This document shows, piece by piece, positions 45,583-55,700 of a DNA stretch of 64,000 bases. The translations under genes were made by a program, and so were the position numbers. Source of the DNA: Ligula intestinalis (taxonomy: Eukaryota; Platyhelminthes; Cestoda; Diphyllobothriidea; Diphyllobothriidae); assembly GCA_036362985.1 (NCBI GenBank), contig JAYGXS010000004.1, positions 23,261,507 through 23,325,506 on the forward strand, in the 5' to 3' direction. The notes below the pieces were generated by a model that saw nothing but the letters and a program-made list of their open reading frames with translations, did no database searches and was not told the DNA's origin. Position 1 is the stretch's first letter, and each line of letters starts with the position of its first letter.

Positions 45583-45952
45583 CGAGGAGAACACTGTGGG
45601 CCCTCCATTGTGTCTTGCCCTTTTGTCTGTTTACTCGACAACGCATCCTCACGTTAGCTCCCTCCAGTACTTCATACCGGTCCGCCGGCAGCTCGGAGAA
45701 ACACTGACGTTGCAGTCTTTCATCCGTTGGACTACAAACTGAGGATTGGAATGACTCCGCGGTCACGTCCTCAGCCAGAGCACTGGGCAGCGCCAAACTG
45801 CGAAGGCTTTCTACATCCGGCAGGGAGGCCATGTCAACGCCGTTGAAGGAGGCACGGTCGGTGGAGAGAATGTTGAGATCAGCCAGGGTGTACCACGGAG
45901 GAAAAAGAAAGGGAAACGTCCACAACGTAAGCAGCGATAACTGGCAGGACAT
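45583..45952 (-). CDS. Ig-superfamily adhesion protein, first coding exon
   Basis: Residues 1-123 plus one base. I chose the ATG at 45952-45950 because it opens a plausible signal peptide: MSCQLSLLTLWTFPFLFPP, ending near residues 24-26. An in-frame ATG at 46060 would add 36 residues and bury that signal. A linker of about 60 residues follows. Then comes the first half of an Ig domain, YEVLEGANVRMRCRVN (Cys105) and QKGKTQWRA (Trp116), cut by the donor GTAAGTAC after ...VLL in phase 1. EGA.V.L.C.V..QKGK.QW is the N-terminal Ig signature of Kirre/Roughest/nephrin proteins, which act at the plasma membrane in cell recognition and adhesion. The N-terminal linker is longer than usual for that family. 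Confidence 0.85.
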
Positions 45953-46900
45953 GGCAGGCAGTTGAAGAACAAAATCACAAGGGTTGCTGGGGCTTTGTAG
46001 ATATCCTCTTGGGCTCCTGCGCTTGACTGACAGCCAACTGCCAAAGTGCAGGATACTCAATTTTACCGCGCTTCTTTGCGGTTTTTGGTTCTTTTTCTCC
46101 TCTCGCTCTCTCTCTCCAATAACCGGTTCCTACACAGGACTTAACAACTGCGCTGTGTGTGCCCACACCTTGGAGCCAGCAGGTAAACCGAAAAGTCAGA
46201 AAGACAAACCGGGGTGGCGTGTGGGGGAAGTGCTGATGGTGGTGGTGGTGGTAGAGCAAGCAAAACCACTACGTCGTTTTCGCTGGCTGATTTTGATGCA
46301 GTGGAAAAGCCTACGGGGAGGAGAGTGGCACGAGAGCGATTAGTGTCTGCAATTACAACACAGCATAAGTCGGTCACAGCCAACGCCACTGATCAGGGCA
46401 ACATGCCTGGCGCCCCAGGATAAGACAGCTGCGCCTTCTGAAGCGGCAGATCAGACCTGACTGTTGCTACTATGACGCCGGTAGGTGAACTTTACGAGTG
46501 CGATGTCGGCGGCGGGGACGACGAGGATGTCGTTGGGACTGCGCTTGCTGTTACAGTAGTCTAAAGCAGGCTGCATCACAAATAACTCCTCAGCGGACAG
46601 CTAGCCACGTGAAGCTTACACGAGGTTGGAGGGCGCCTTGAAGTCCCCGAGACTTTGAGGGTAGATGAAATGCGCGAGTGCGCGCATGAGCTGGAGATGT
46701 GGCGTGGTGAAGGGGCAAGGATTGAGATAATGAGGATAATGATGAGGCCGAGGATGCTGCCACCGCTATCGCTGCTGCTACTGCTGCTAACGCAACGCGA
46801 GAAAATCTACACGTGCCTGCTCGTGCAAGCCTGAGCATATTGGACGTAAGCGACGTCCACTATGGTTGGCTGTTCTCTGAGTCGACAATCTGTCCGCATG
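45953..46900 (-). promoter_or_regulatory. putative 5' leader and promoter region of the Ig gene
   Basis: Upstream of the start codon the sequence turns GC-rich, with GGTGGTGGTGGTGG (46219-46250), GCTGCTGCTACTGCTGCT (46772-46790) and several CG-rich runs. No clear TATA box could be fixed. Overlapping frames on both strands here (up to 119 codons) reflect base composition. Position relative to exon 1 is the only reason for the call. Confidence 0.35.
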
Positions 46901-49856
46901 CAATCATGAGGGATCGCAGTGGTTGCACATCTTCTCCCCCCACCCCACCCCTCACCGCTGCATTCCTCGCCGTTTAAGGCTCCCACACGCAGGCAGATTT
47001 ATAAAATGCAGGTTTTTGATTTAACACGCATGCAGATGCTTTTACACGAATGAAGCTAGTCGAACCTGTCTTGGCTGGGTCGTCCGAACAAGAAAAATGC
47101 CGTTTTTATGCGAAAATCAACCGGTATCTTTCCCTTACAGTGATAGGGCTGGCTCAGGGCTGCCAACTTTGAGGGAAGTTATCTTTGTTTGCAGAAGATA
47201 GGATCCAAGATTTATGATTTTAACTGAGGCTTACAATACGGGTGAAGATAAGCCACAAGCAATTAGTTTAACTCCATGTTTATGCGATTTTCAATGTAGA
47301 TATCACAAAATTTGAAACCTTACGCGTGAGCAGCAGTGCAACAATGTACACCCAGGCAACATGTGGAATTGAATAGTTCGCTTATCAGTTTCCATTTACA
47401 AAGAAACCAATCCATCACGCTTATAACATAAATTTTGAGTAATTTTAAGGCCAAAACATGCTTCGAACCACTGCCAAAGGTACGATTTATTGTATCAGTT
47501 TTACTGATGTCGCCAATTCCGTCTTAAGCAATGAGGAATAATAGATTTGTTGAAGTAATCATGAAGTGCTTTTTGAGACAATGCACACTCAAAAATAGAT
47601 GCTGCTCAGCTACCCCAAACCACGAGTATGTCACGCTGTATGGAATAGGTCAGCAATTTCTGCGTCATGGCTCGCATTTCTCTCGTGGCTACCTCTGTTG
47701 TTACATTTATTTCGGAAGCTTTATCATTAACTGTAATTATCCGAAACGAATTTTTTAAATGACGATCGTAATTCAAGGGCAAGTACGGACGCCGGGTAAA
47801 AGCTTATTACTTTGTTCAGTAGGTATACCATACATTTCGGTCTAGTGATTTGTAGATGTCAACTTTAAATCAAAATAGTTGCGGGGAGTCAAAAAAAGCC
47901 AGCTGAATGATCAAACTCAGGCTCGGCACCATAACATCACAGGGTTTACTTGATTGCTTCCTTTTTATAATGTAAATGCCAGGCCATTCTTTGAGAATTA
48001 CGAACAGAATATGTCCTTTCTTGTTAAACCTCAAACCAAAGTTCTGGGTTGTGTCTTTGAATAGAATATACTACTTAAATTAGGTTGTAAAATTGATTAT
48101 CATGCATTCAGCGATCAAAATATTTCGGACACTTCAGGATATTGGCATGTGAACGAGCTTCCTTTAAGCTGCATGCAAATCTAAACGCCGTAACAAAGGG
48201 CTATTTAAGCAGTATGCGGATTTATCAATGATGTTCACTGCCCCTACAAATTCAGATATATTTTATAGAAAACAGTTGCACATATTCTTTTTTGTATTCA
48301 TTTGATAGCACCTCACGTCTTTTTCAAAATATATACTCGAGGAAATAGTATTTTTCTGAATGACAGTTTTTAAATTCTCGCATATTTTCAAACCCAAACG
48401 ACCGTTTAGTTTACATTCAAGGTCTGCAAGCTGCATGATCGATGAATTACCTCTGAAAAATATCACAAATTTCTCTACGCTAATAGGTAGGTCATGTTAA
48501 ATACTTTATGGGAAACACTACTTAAGTCACGGATATGACGTATTATGAGTGAACATTCTTCTGTCATAAGAATCTCGTAATACGATTACATTTTAGTACC
48601 GAAAGGTTCTATTTCCTTCAGTATGCAGAAGGTTAAATTCGCTAGCAGTCAAATAAAAAATGTTACCAATGCTTTCTGAAATTCCTATAGGTATCACAAA
48701 TCAAGACCGAAAATGTACAATACGCAGGTAATAATTTTTTCAAAGAGTATGCTTTTTGTAGGTAGTCAAAAGGATACTCGTTCAAGAGCAAGCATCCTGG
48801 TGGGACTAAAATATCTTGAGAATGTTCTATCCGATAATCAGTACTACAACCCCACTTAGGTATTTTTTCGGAATCTAAAACACATTCTTTAATTTTGGTT
48901 GACATTTAATTAGATGGGAAATCCACTAAAAATACTTTATTGATGAAAATTTGCTGATCTTCGAAAAAATCCTACACACGCTCACCCACCTATTGTCTGA
49001 ATTCATAAAATATATTCTTTCCTTGTTTTTACCTTCTACAGGAAGTAATAATTTCACACGCGTCCAAATGAAGGGCAAGAATATTATTAGTTTCTCAAGG
49101 ATGAATTACTGCATCTTCGTTTTAATTAAAATTGTTGAACTCTAAGTTACTGGATAGAAACTACACAGCCACCTCGATCAGCTGATGAAATAAGTTACCC
49201 ATGTCTGCAAAATGCTCATTTTCCAGGTTCACAGCATTAGGTTTGTCAAAAGTTGCTGGAAAGAGTACACAGAAAAGGGTCATGTTTTTCTGCCAGGCAC
49301 ACCACCGGGTACGCTAGGTAGAAGTGGCATAATATGTTTCTTACCAAAAAACTATCCCTGACCCGGAGAAATTTTCGATATTTCTTGAATTTTGGCGAAG
49401 ATCCACCGCAAGGAAAACTGCGTGGGCAGTGTAAATATGAAAGGTGTTTACCGCGAACCATCTCCGAAAAATGTTTAAAACCTACGAAAATCTCGTATGT
49501 ACTATGTCTGCTACACGCGATTACTGTGCTTTAGAACTTTAAGGTAATTTTTATTAAGGCGAGGTTTGAGACTGCCGGAATAATGATACAATGCACCTGT
49601 GAAATCGATAAAAATTTAGGAAGCAGTGGACAATTCTTTGTCTGCTCTAAGGAGCTGAACATGTTACAAAAAACGGGACAAGTGTACGGCTCTCCAACAA
49701 GTACTGTAATGAATTTCCACAAAGACATAGAAAATTCTTTAAACAAATGGATTATACATTGAACATTCTTGCATATTTTCCTTACGAACCTGAACTATGA
49801 AGGTGGGGGGACTGGAAGATTTTAACAGTCCATTTGACCCATTTTTGAACTGTTTG
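46901..49856. other. AT-rich, no gene recognised
   Basis: Only short frames (under 90 codons) on both strands, with no domain or repeat that I recognise. Confidence 0.5.
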
Positions 49857-49923
49857 GTGGCCTCGTTGGGTTTCGAACCCACACCAACAGGGAGAAGGCT
49901 TTAGTGCAACCAGCGCTCTAGTC
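49857..49923 (-). mobile_element. tRNA-derived SINE, truncated
   Basis: Minus strand: ACTAGAGCGCTGGTT (A-box side, cut), CCTTCTCCCTGTTGG, then B box GGGTTCGAAACCC and the GAGGCCAC end. Same family as 30676-30755. Confidence 0.5.
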
Positions 49924-50131
49924 TGAAAATTTTCATTTTGAGCAATTTATGCCATATTCGTGCATAATATTTGGAGCATACTAGGTAGTCTAGTAGGGGT
50001 ACCGTACTCTTGGACTGCTAAGTTTGCGAGTTATGACGTAGGTCTTCATGTAAATGTGGGTAATTTTGTTAGAAAGCTGTTTCCTACGTACGCTTTAATT
50101 AATTTTTCTGTACAGCATTTGATGTAGCCTT

Positions 50132-50156
50132 GATGTTTCGGAGATCCTCCATCAAA
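50132..50156 (-). ncRNA. hammerhead-like motif, decayed
   Basis: Minus strand: TTTGAT, perfect hairpin GGAG-GAT-CTCC, then GAA-ACAT-C. The 3' core strand is kept; CTGANGA is eroded. It lies about 370 bp upstream of the PLE. Confidence 0.4.
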
Positions 50157-50527
50157 CTCAGCTGGATTACGTGATTTGCAGAAAGAAGACTAAAATACTG
50201 ACCGCACATTTCAGCCCATGTCTCGGGTAGGCTTAGCTACATCAAAAAGGACTACCCTTATGTCCGATACGACTTTTATTTTAGAAAAAAGTACGTAATG
50301 CTTTTTAAATGCATTCTATCTGCAAAGCCACATATGCGTAAAGGAATTATTTATAAGATGAAAGCCACAGGGCGGGTAGAGATGCACGCTGCTTTAATCT
50401 GCTAACTGAGACTTTAATGTATTGTGTACAAGTCGGCTACATTTTGCAACGCAAACGGCCTATTTGCCTTCACGCATCGCAGTTATAAAGTAGACTCAGT
50501 GCAAACATTCTCTGTTAATTTACTATC

Positions 50528-50564
50528 TGAAGCAAGACGAAATAGCAGAATTTATTCGCGCGAA
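50528..50564 (+). repeat. PLE left terminal inverted repeat
   Basis: TGAAGCAAGACGAAATAGC... through TTCGCGCGAA; 36 of 37 bases match the reverse complement of 52686-52722. Confidence 0.85.
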
Positions 50565-50588
50565 CAACCTTTCAAACCTTAAACTTAC

Positions 50589-51640
50589 TTGATTACAGTC
50601 AGAGGCTTTATCACTGGGATAAGACTTTTTGTCCCAAACAGAAAAATAAATCCAGTTGAGATTGAGGCACAATTTGAAGACTTGAACTCTCAGCTTTCTG
50701 ACTTAATACCTAATTCCAATGAAGATGTGGGCTGGCTTAAAGCAAAATTTGTGGACATTTCTCACCAATATCGTATTGCTCCGGTAACACAAATGACGCT
50801 TTTGACTAAGGAGCATATGGCTGTGCTTACCGAACTAAAACATCCCGAAGAAATAACAATTTCTTAGCCTGATAAAGGCCATGGAGTTGTGATTCTCAAG
50901 CGGAAAGATTATATGAGAAAAGTGGAAACCATTCTAAGTGATCAAACCAAATTTCGTATAGAGACCTCATGCAAAGATCAAAACAAATCAAAGGAGGACT
51001 CAGTCTGACAAATTATTAAAGAGTTGTGAGCCATTAACTTGATAGATACTTTAACTGCTTTTATTCTGAAACCTAGAGGTACGAATATTCCAAGACTATA
51101 TGGTCTGCCAAAAACGCATAAGAAAGGCGTACCTCTACGGCCTATTCTGTCCACGACAAATTTTCCTCAACACAAGCTGGCACAGTGGCTTGTCGACGAA
51201 TTGAAACCAATTCGGCAACGATTCGTCACTTATTCTTCAAAGGATGTTTTAAATTTATCAACGATATCAAGCTCCATAATATTGTAAAAAAATGTATTTT
51301 TTCTCTAGATGTGGAGTCATTTTTTAAAAATATGCCCTTGGATGAAACAATCGAGGTCAAATGCAATCATGCATCATAAACTCGACTGCCACCTGATATA
51401 CTGACGGACTTGTTAACGATTTTTACGAAGAACGTACAACTTCTCTTCAATGGAGTTATATATCGACAAATTGATGGAATAGCAATGGGGAGCCCACTCT
51501 GGTTTACCTTTGCAGACATCTTAATGGGTCAGGTTTCGTAGAAATTAATAAAACAACAATGTAGAAACGATATGTGGATGACAAATTCGCTATTGTTGAA
51601 CCAAAAGAGATGCTGAAAATCTTCTAACTTTGATAAATAC
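50589..51640 (+). pseudogene. PLE reverse transcriptase, broken
   Basis: Fragments appear in order across three frames. They are an N-terminal piece with stop at 50865-50867; PDKGHGVVILKRKDY (PLE fingers motif); PRLYGLPKTHKKGVPLRPILS; FSLDVESFFKNMPLDETI with the motif A Asp at 51308-51310; DGIAMGSPLWFTFADILMG from about 51472; and YVDD, the catalytic motif C, at 51571-51582. At least three in-frame stops and two frame changes interrupt the reading. The set PDKG, GLPK.HK, DV.S...N.P, G.AMGSPL and YVDD is typical of Penelope-like reverse transcriptases. Confidence 0.85.
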
Positions 51641-51671
51641 ATTGCATCAAAAGATAAAATTCACGATATAA

Positions 51672-52484
51672 ATGGAGCAGAACAACCACTTATCTTTCCT
51701 TGACGTCCTCCTGTTCAGAGAGAATGGTGTGTCAATAAGGCGCACCGTTTTCCACAAGACTACATTTAAAGGCCAATACCTACAGTTAACCAGTTTTGTG
51801 CCCATACAGTGGAAAGGGAATTTGGTACTTAACCTTTTCCAGAGAGCCAGGAATATCTGCTCCAGTGAGAGCCTTCCAGCAGAGTTTACCTGCATAAAAG
51901 AAGCCCTACTCAAGCGGGGCTACCCTCTGCGTTTCATTCAAAAATACAGCAGCCCTTTACGGCCAAAATATACAGACCAGTCGGTTCCGAGAAAGCCCGT
52001 TTTTATAGCCTTACCATTTAAAGAAGACAACATCACGAATAAAATTAAACGAAGACTACTTTGTTCCATACAAAGAACTTACTATGCAGCCAAACTTGTT
52101 TTTCTCACTCCAACTAAAAGCCTCCCGATTAACCGGCCAAAGGAAGCCTTGCCTTTGCGCGCCACCTCAAACTGCGCATATGAATTCACCTGCACTTTCA
52201 GAGGAAAGTACATTGGCCTTACGCAAAGGCAATTGGCAACCAGAGCTGCTGAACATATGCCTACTTGGCTTTTAAAACTGGAGAACAAATTACCACGCTC
52301 ATCTTTTACAAAACACTTACTAGACAGTGGTTACTCGGTTGACACTAACACATCTTTCCGCGTTCTTGTTCGAGCACGAAAAAACCGGACCTTACGTTTC
52401 ATCGAAGCATTTAACATACGGCGGGAGAAACCCGACCTATGTAAGCAACTAGACCATGTAGTCAATCTTCAACTACCCTGGTAA
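51672..52484 (+). CDS. PLE C-terminal part: RT thumb and GIY-YIG endonuclease
   Basis: This uninterrupted 270-codon frame continues the broken reverse transcriptase. It opens with NNHLSFLDVLLFRENG, the PLE motif just after YVDD (LSFLDV). It then has a thumb-like region (LVLNLFQRARNIC, EEALLKRGYP-type) and ends in a GIY-YIG nuclease: CAYEFTCTFRGKYIGLTQ with YIG at 52209-52217, RQLATRAAEH, SFTKHLLDSGYSVD, then FIEAFNIRREKPDLCKQ. The endonuclease would cut target DNA for primed reverse transcription. The first Tyr of the GIY strand is represented by the YEF tyrosine. ATG 51672 is simply the first in frame; the true start was far upstream. Confidence 0.85.
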   Translation: MEQNNHLSFLDVLLFRENGVSIRRTVFHKTTFKGQYLQLTSFVPIQWKGNLVLNLFQRARNICSSESLPAEFTCIKEALLKRGYPLRFIQKYSSPLRPKYTDQSVPRKPVFIALPFKEDNITNKIKRRLLCSIQRTYYAAKLVFLTPTKSLPINRPKEALPLRATSNCAYEFTCTFRGKYIGLTQRQLATRAAEHMPTWLLKLENKLPRSSFTKHLLDSGYSVDTNTSFRVLVRARKNRTLRFIEAFNIRREKPDLCKQLDHVVNLQLPW

Positions 52485-52679
52485 ATACATACCACACTTT
52501 AATTTGTTTAATCTCCTCCCCACTTTTAGTCCCAAGTTTAACAGTTGACATAATTATTGAAAACTTACCACGTTGACACAACCTTGCTTTTTATCAATTT
52601 TGTGCAAATTCAAATTGCTGTATTCTCATAATATTTTGTTATTCATGCATAAGCGGAAGCAGTTAAAAAGCGCTATCGA

Positions 52680-52701
52680 AATTTATTCGCGCGAATAAAT
52701 T
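52680..52701. repeat. perfect 22-bp palindrome at the PLE 3' end
   Basis: AATTTATTCGC followed by GCGAATAAATT. The left terminal repeat carries only half of it (AATTTATTCGCGCGAA). Confidence 0.85.
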
Positions 52702-52722
52702 CTGCTATTTGGTCTTGCTTCA
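52686..52722 (+). repeat. PLE right terminal inverted repeat
   Basis: Reverse complement of 50528-50564 with a single mismatch. Confidence 0.85.
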
Positions 52723-55700
52723 AATAAATACCGAGGTAAAATGCTTTAAATTGACTATCTACTTTGGACAAAAATTTTGATTCAGTAATCATTAACTGCA
52801 TTCCTGTTACAACTTCCATGGATGGCATTTTTTGTTGTTTACCGGAAAAAGGTCTCGCTACCTGTTCGGTACTACAGGTAATTCAAGTTTTGAAATGATA
52901 TACAATTCTCGCCGAACAAAGTCAAACTCAACAAAATTTAGATTCTGACTTCCTAGAACACACTCCATTAATTTACCCATGTAAAAGCATGCACCATATT
53001 CCGTGAGCATCGCTAGAGCTTTTGTAAGTATCATCTTACCTTTCGAGCAACGTCAAAACCAACAAGAACGGTAAAAAAATAGGAAAGTTAACGTTATTGT
53101 CCAGGGAATTTACAATATGCTGACTAGATTTTTATCTTTCCTGTTTGATTCAACTTATAGTTAATAAATATATATTTTGGCATACATTTTTTGTTGATCC
53201 TGATATGGTTAAAAGGGCTTGTGCCCTGATTTCATTTTATCGTAAGCACAGTCTTTACCATACTCTGAATGATCTGTATTTATAATCGCCGGTTATAAAC
53301 TACACCACACATGACAGTCATATATAAAACCAAGGAAGAATATGCCTAATACTGGCACATAGATTGCGTATATTTGTTTCACATTAAGTAAAAGTTAATG
53401 TGCACATAAGCAATTATGAGCAGATACACGAAACGAAAACGGAAAACTTATAAATTACGGAAAGGATCTTACTTGTGTACCGCGTATGTTTCTTAGCCAG
53501 TATAGATTTGAAACAACTTTTCTAGACCAGCTCATAGTTAAACGCCCAGGTGCATTTTCCTCAGCGATCTTGCGGACATAGGACATGACTTAACGTCCGC
53601 GGATCCTCCGGCGTTCACCGTTTTCCAGTTTGTACATTTTAGCTTCTTCCCAATTTCCCTTGATAGCACTGCGCTAACTTAGAGCACTGAAATCAAAATA
53701 AAACCTTAAGCGCTTATTCATTCGACGCAATATGGGTAATTTTCACAAGTGCATTGGCCCAACCAGTTAGATAGGAAAAGCATCTTCACGCTATTCTGCA
53801 TGACTTTTAAGTTATCAAGAATGAATTTGCAATCAATGGTGTTTACAGTCAGACAGCGTATGCATGAGTTAAAATACCTTTTGTTACAATAACAAATATA
53901 ATAAAATTGTCCTAATTTTTAGTAACACCCCCTGGGAAGGGGTATTATTTTCTTTGAATTTATTCCCATGAATCACGCCTCTCACGCTATGTTTTTGATA
54001 TTACCCATAACATTTCCATTTACTCAGGCCTGCGGCTGCAGTCTTCAAAATTCTCTTTATGGTCAAAGGAAGACAAAATCACAGAGTCACACTTAGCTGA
54101 CTAAAAAAATCTTCTCATTCAATTCATTTAATTCTTGTCATGTTAAATCAACCGTGATTGCATTCTGGTTTCCTGTAAAACAACGCGTAAAATAAGTAAA
54201 AAACGTGCTGCCATTGGAAACGAAATTAACGGGCCTAAAGAGAACTACAAATAAACATCACGCATATCTCCTGTTCTAATTTTGTAGTCAGGTAAGCGTA
54301 AAAACACCTCTTTCTTTCTAACTATCGACAAGAGCCTGGTATGCTGAGCTATAATAAGTCACAGCAGAAATATTTAAAGTTTCAAGGTAATGAACAACTG
54401 AAAATCAAATGATGCTTGATCCATTCTATGTCACAAAGGTCTATATCAGGTTTCATTACTACAAAGATAATGGTTTATTGGCGAGTTTCTTATTGTTTGT
54501 ATAAATGTAGGAATGTATGGTTTTTATTTGAGAAAACTACCAGTAGCACAGACATGACTCATATGTGGGATGAAATAAACATCACATCATTTTACGATAT
54601 CTTTCATATCAGCATGAAATATTTGCTGTTAAGGGTACTAAGCGGCTCGTTCTTTGCAAGTTTGCTGGCATATACTAAATCCTTCGGAATGCTCCAAGGG
54701 AATAGTTTAACACTCTCAACCGAGCAACCGTAAAGCCAAATTAAAATCGAAGTTGTATTGCATTGTCGTTTTATTAAAAACTGTTCAACCAGCCATATTA
54801 TGCCTTTAAATGCATTGGCCGTTGAACTACTGTGCTGCTACGACTTGCTATACGACGTTATTAATTTCTTTCAAAACCTTTCACTTAAAATAGTATCTAT
54901 TTGCTTAATTGCTATTGATGGCGTAGTCGGATCTCAGCCCGGAAAGCCTAGCGAATAAAATGCTTTTGAGTGTGTGTATCTCTTCTAGACCCTACCGCAA
55001 TCTCATTATACACTGCTTCTGGATTATTTGTGGCTGTAAATGCCACAATGCGCACCGTGCTTTAACTTGAACATTATTGGAGGATGGCTGTGGCTCGTCC
55101 CATCTGCTCGGACACAGTCATCAACCGGCTGATGAAAAATAATTATTTTATTCAGTTTCCTGAAAAAAATTCAACCAGCCAATCTATTTTCGACATTTTG
55201 AAGGATTATTGACATTATTAAACGGAAGAACGCCTTTTGTGTCAGAACACGAGACGGCTTACTTGAAGAGATGAAACTCGGCCACATTTAAGCGTTGCAG
55301 CATTGTGGCTTTTGGTAAGATTTGTCAAAAAAAACGAATTTTCACAATTAGTACCAAAGGTAAAATAGGCAATAATCGAGTTGATACTTTAAAAATATTT
55401 ATACTTCATGCTGTATTTTTAAGCAGTTTTTAGTACAATGGTTTAAGTTATAAATAATAAAGAAGCAACAGATACAATTTATGAAGGCTGTATTAAGACG
55501 ATGATCCTCTTTTTGTTCATTAAATATTGACGTTTCGGTATGTAAAACAAGGCTGTCTGTGAAAGATAAATAACGTCTTAGATTGAAGAACTGCTGGGAT
55601 ATAGGATTGATTAGCATCCACCATTTTCCAAAGCAAACGCAATTTTCAAAATGCATTTTAATAAATCCTTGAAGAGAGAGACATTTAAGGAACACATATG

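Larger units (their letters stand above)
50528..52722 (+). mobile_element. Penelope-like retroelement, inactive copy with inverted ends
   Basis: A 37-bp sequence starting TGAAGCAAGACGAAATAGC at 50528-50564 returns as its reverse complement at 52686-52722 with one difference. Between them, in order, lie reverse transcriptase remnants and a GIY-YIG endonuclease. The 3' end contains a perfect 22-bp palindrome (52680-52701). Several stops and frame changes show it is not active, yet domain order is intact, so it is a moderately old full-length or near full-length insertion. No convincing target-site duplication was found. Confidence 0.85.

Noticed and set aside
46058..46060. Upstream in-frame ATG as the start of the Ig gene
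   Set aside because: It would place 36 polar residues before the signal peptide-like stretch; the ATG at 45952 gives a proper N-terminal signal.
45984..46838. Overlapping frames on both strands, some Ala/Ser-rich
   Set aside because: They come from GC-rich and triplet-repeat composition in the putative leader/promoter; no domain, no splice continuity.
55525..55545. CCGAAACGTC on the minus strand as a hammerhead half
   Set aside because: No CTGANGA partner within the expected distance on that strand.
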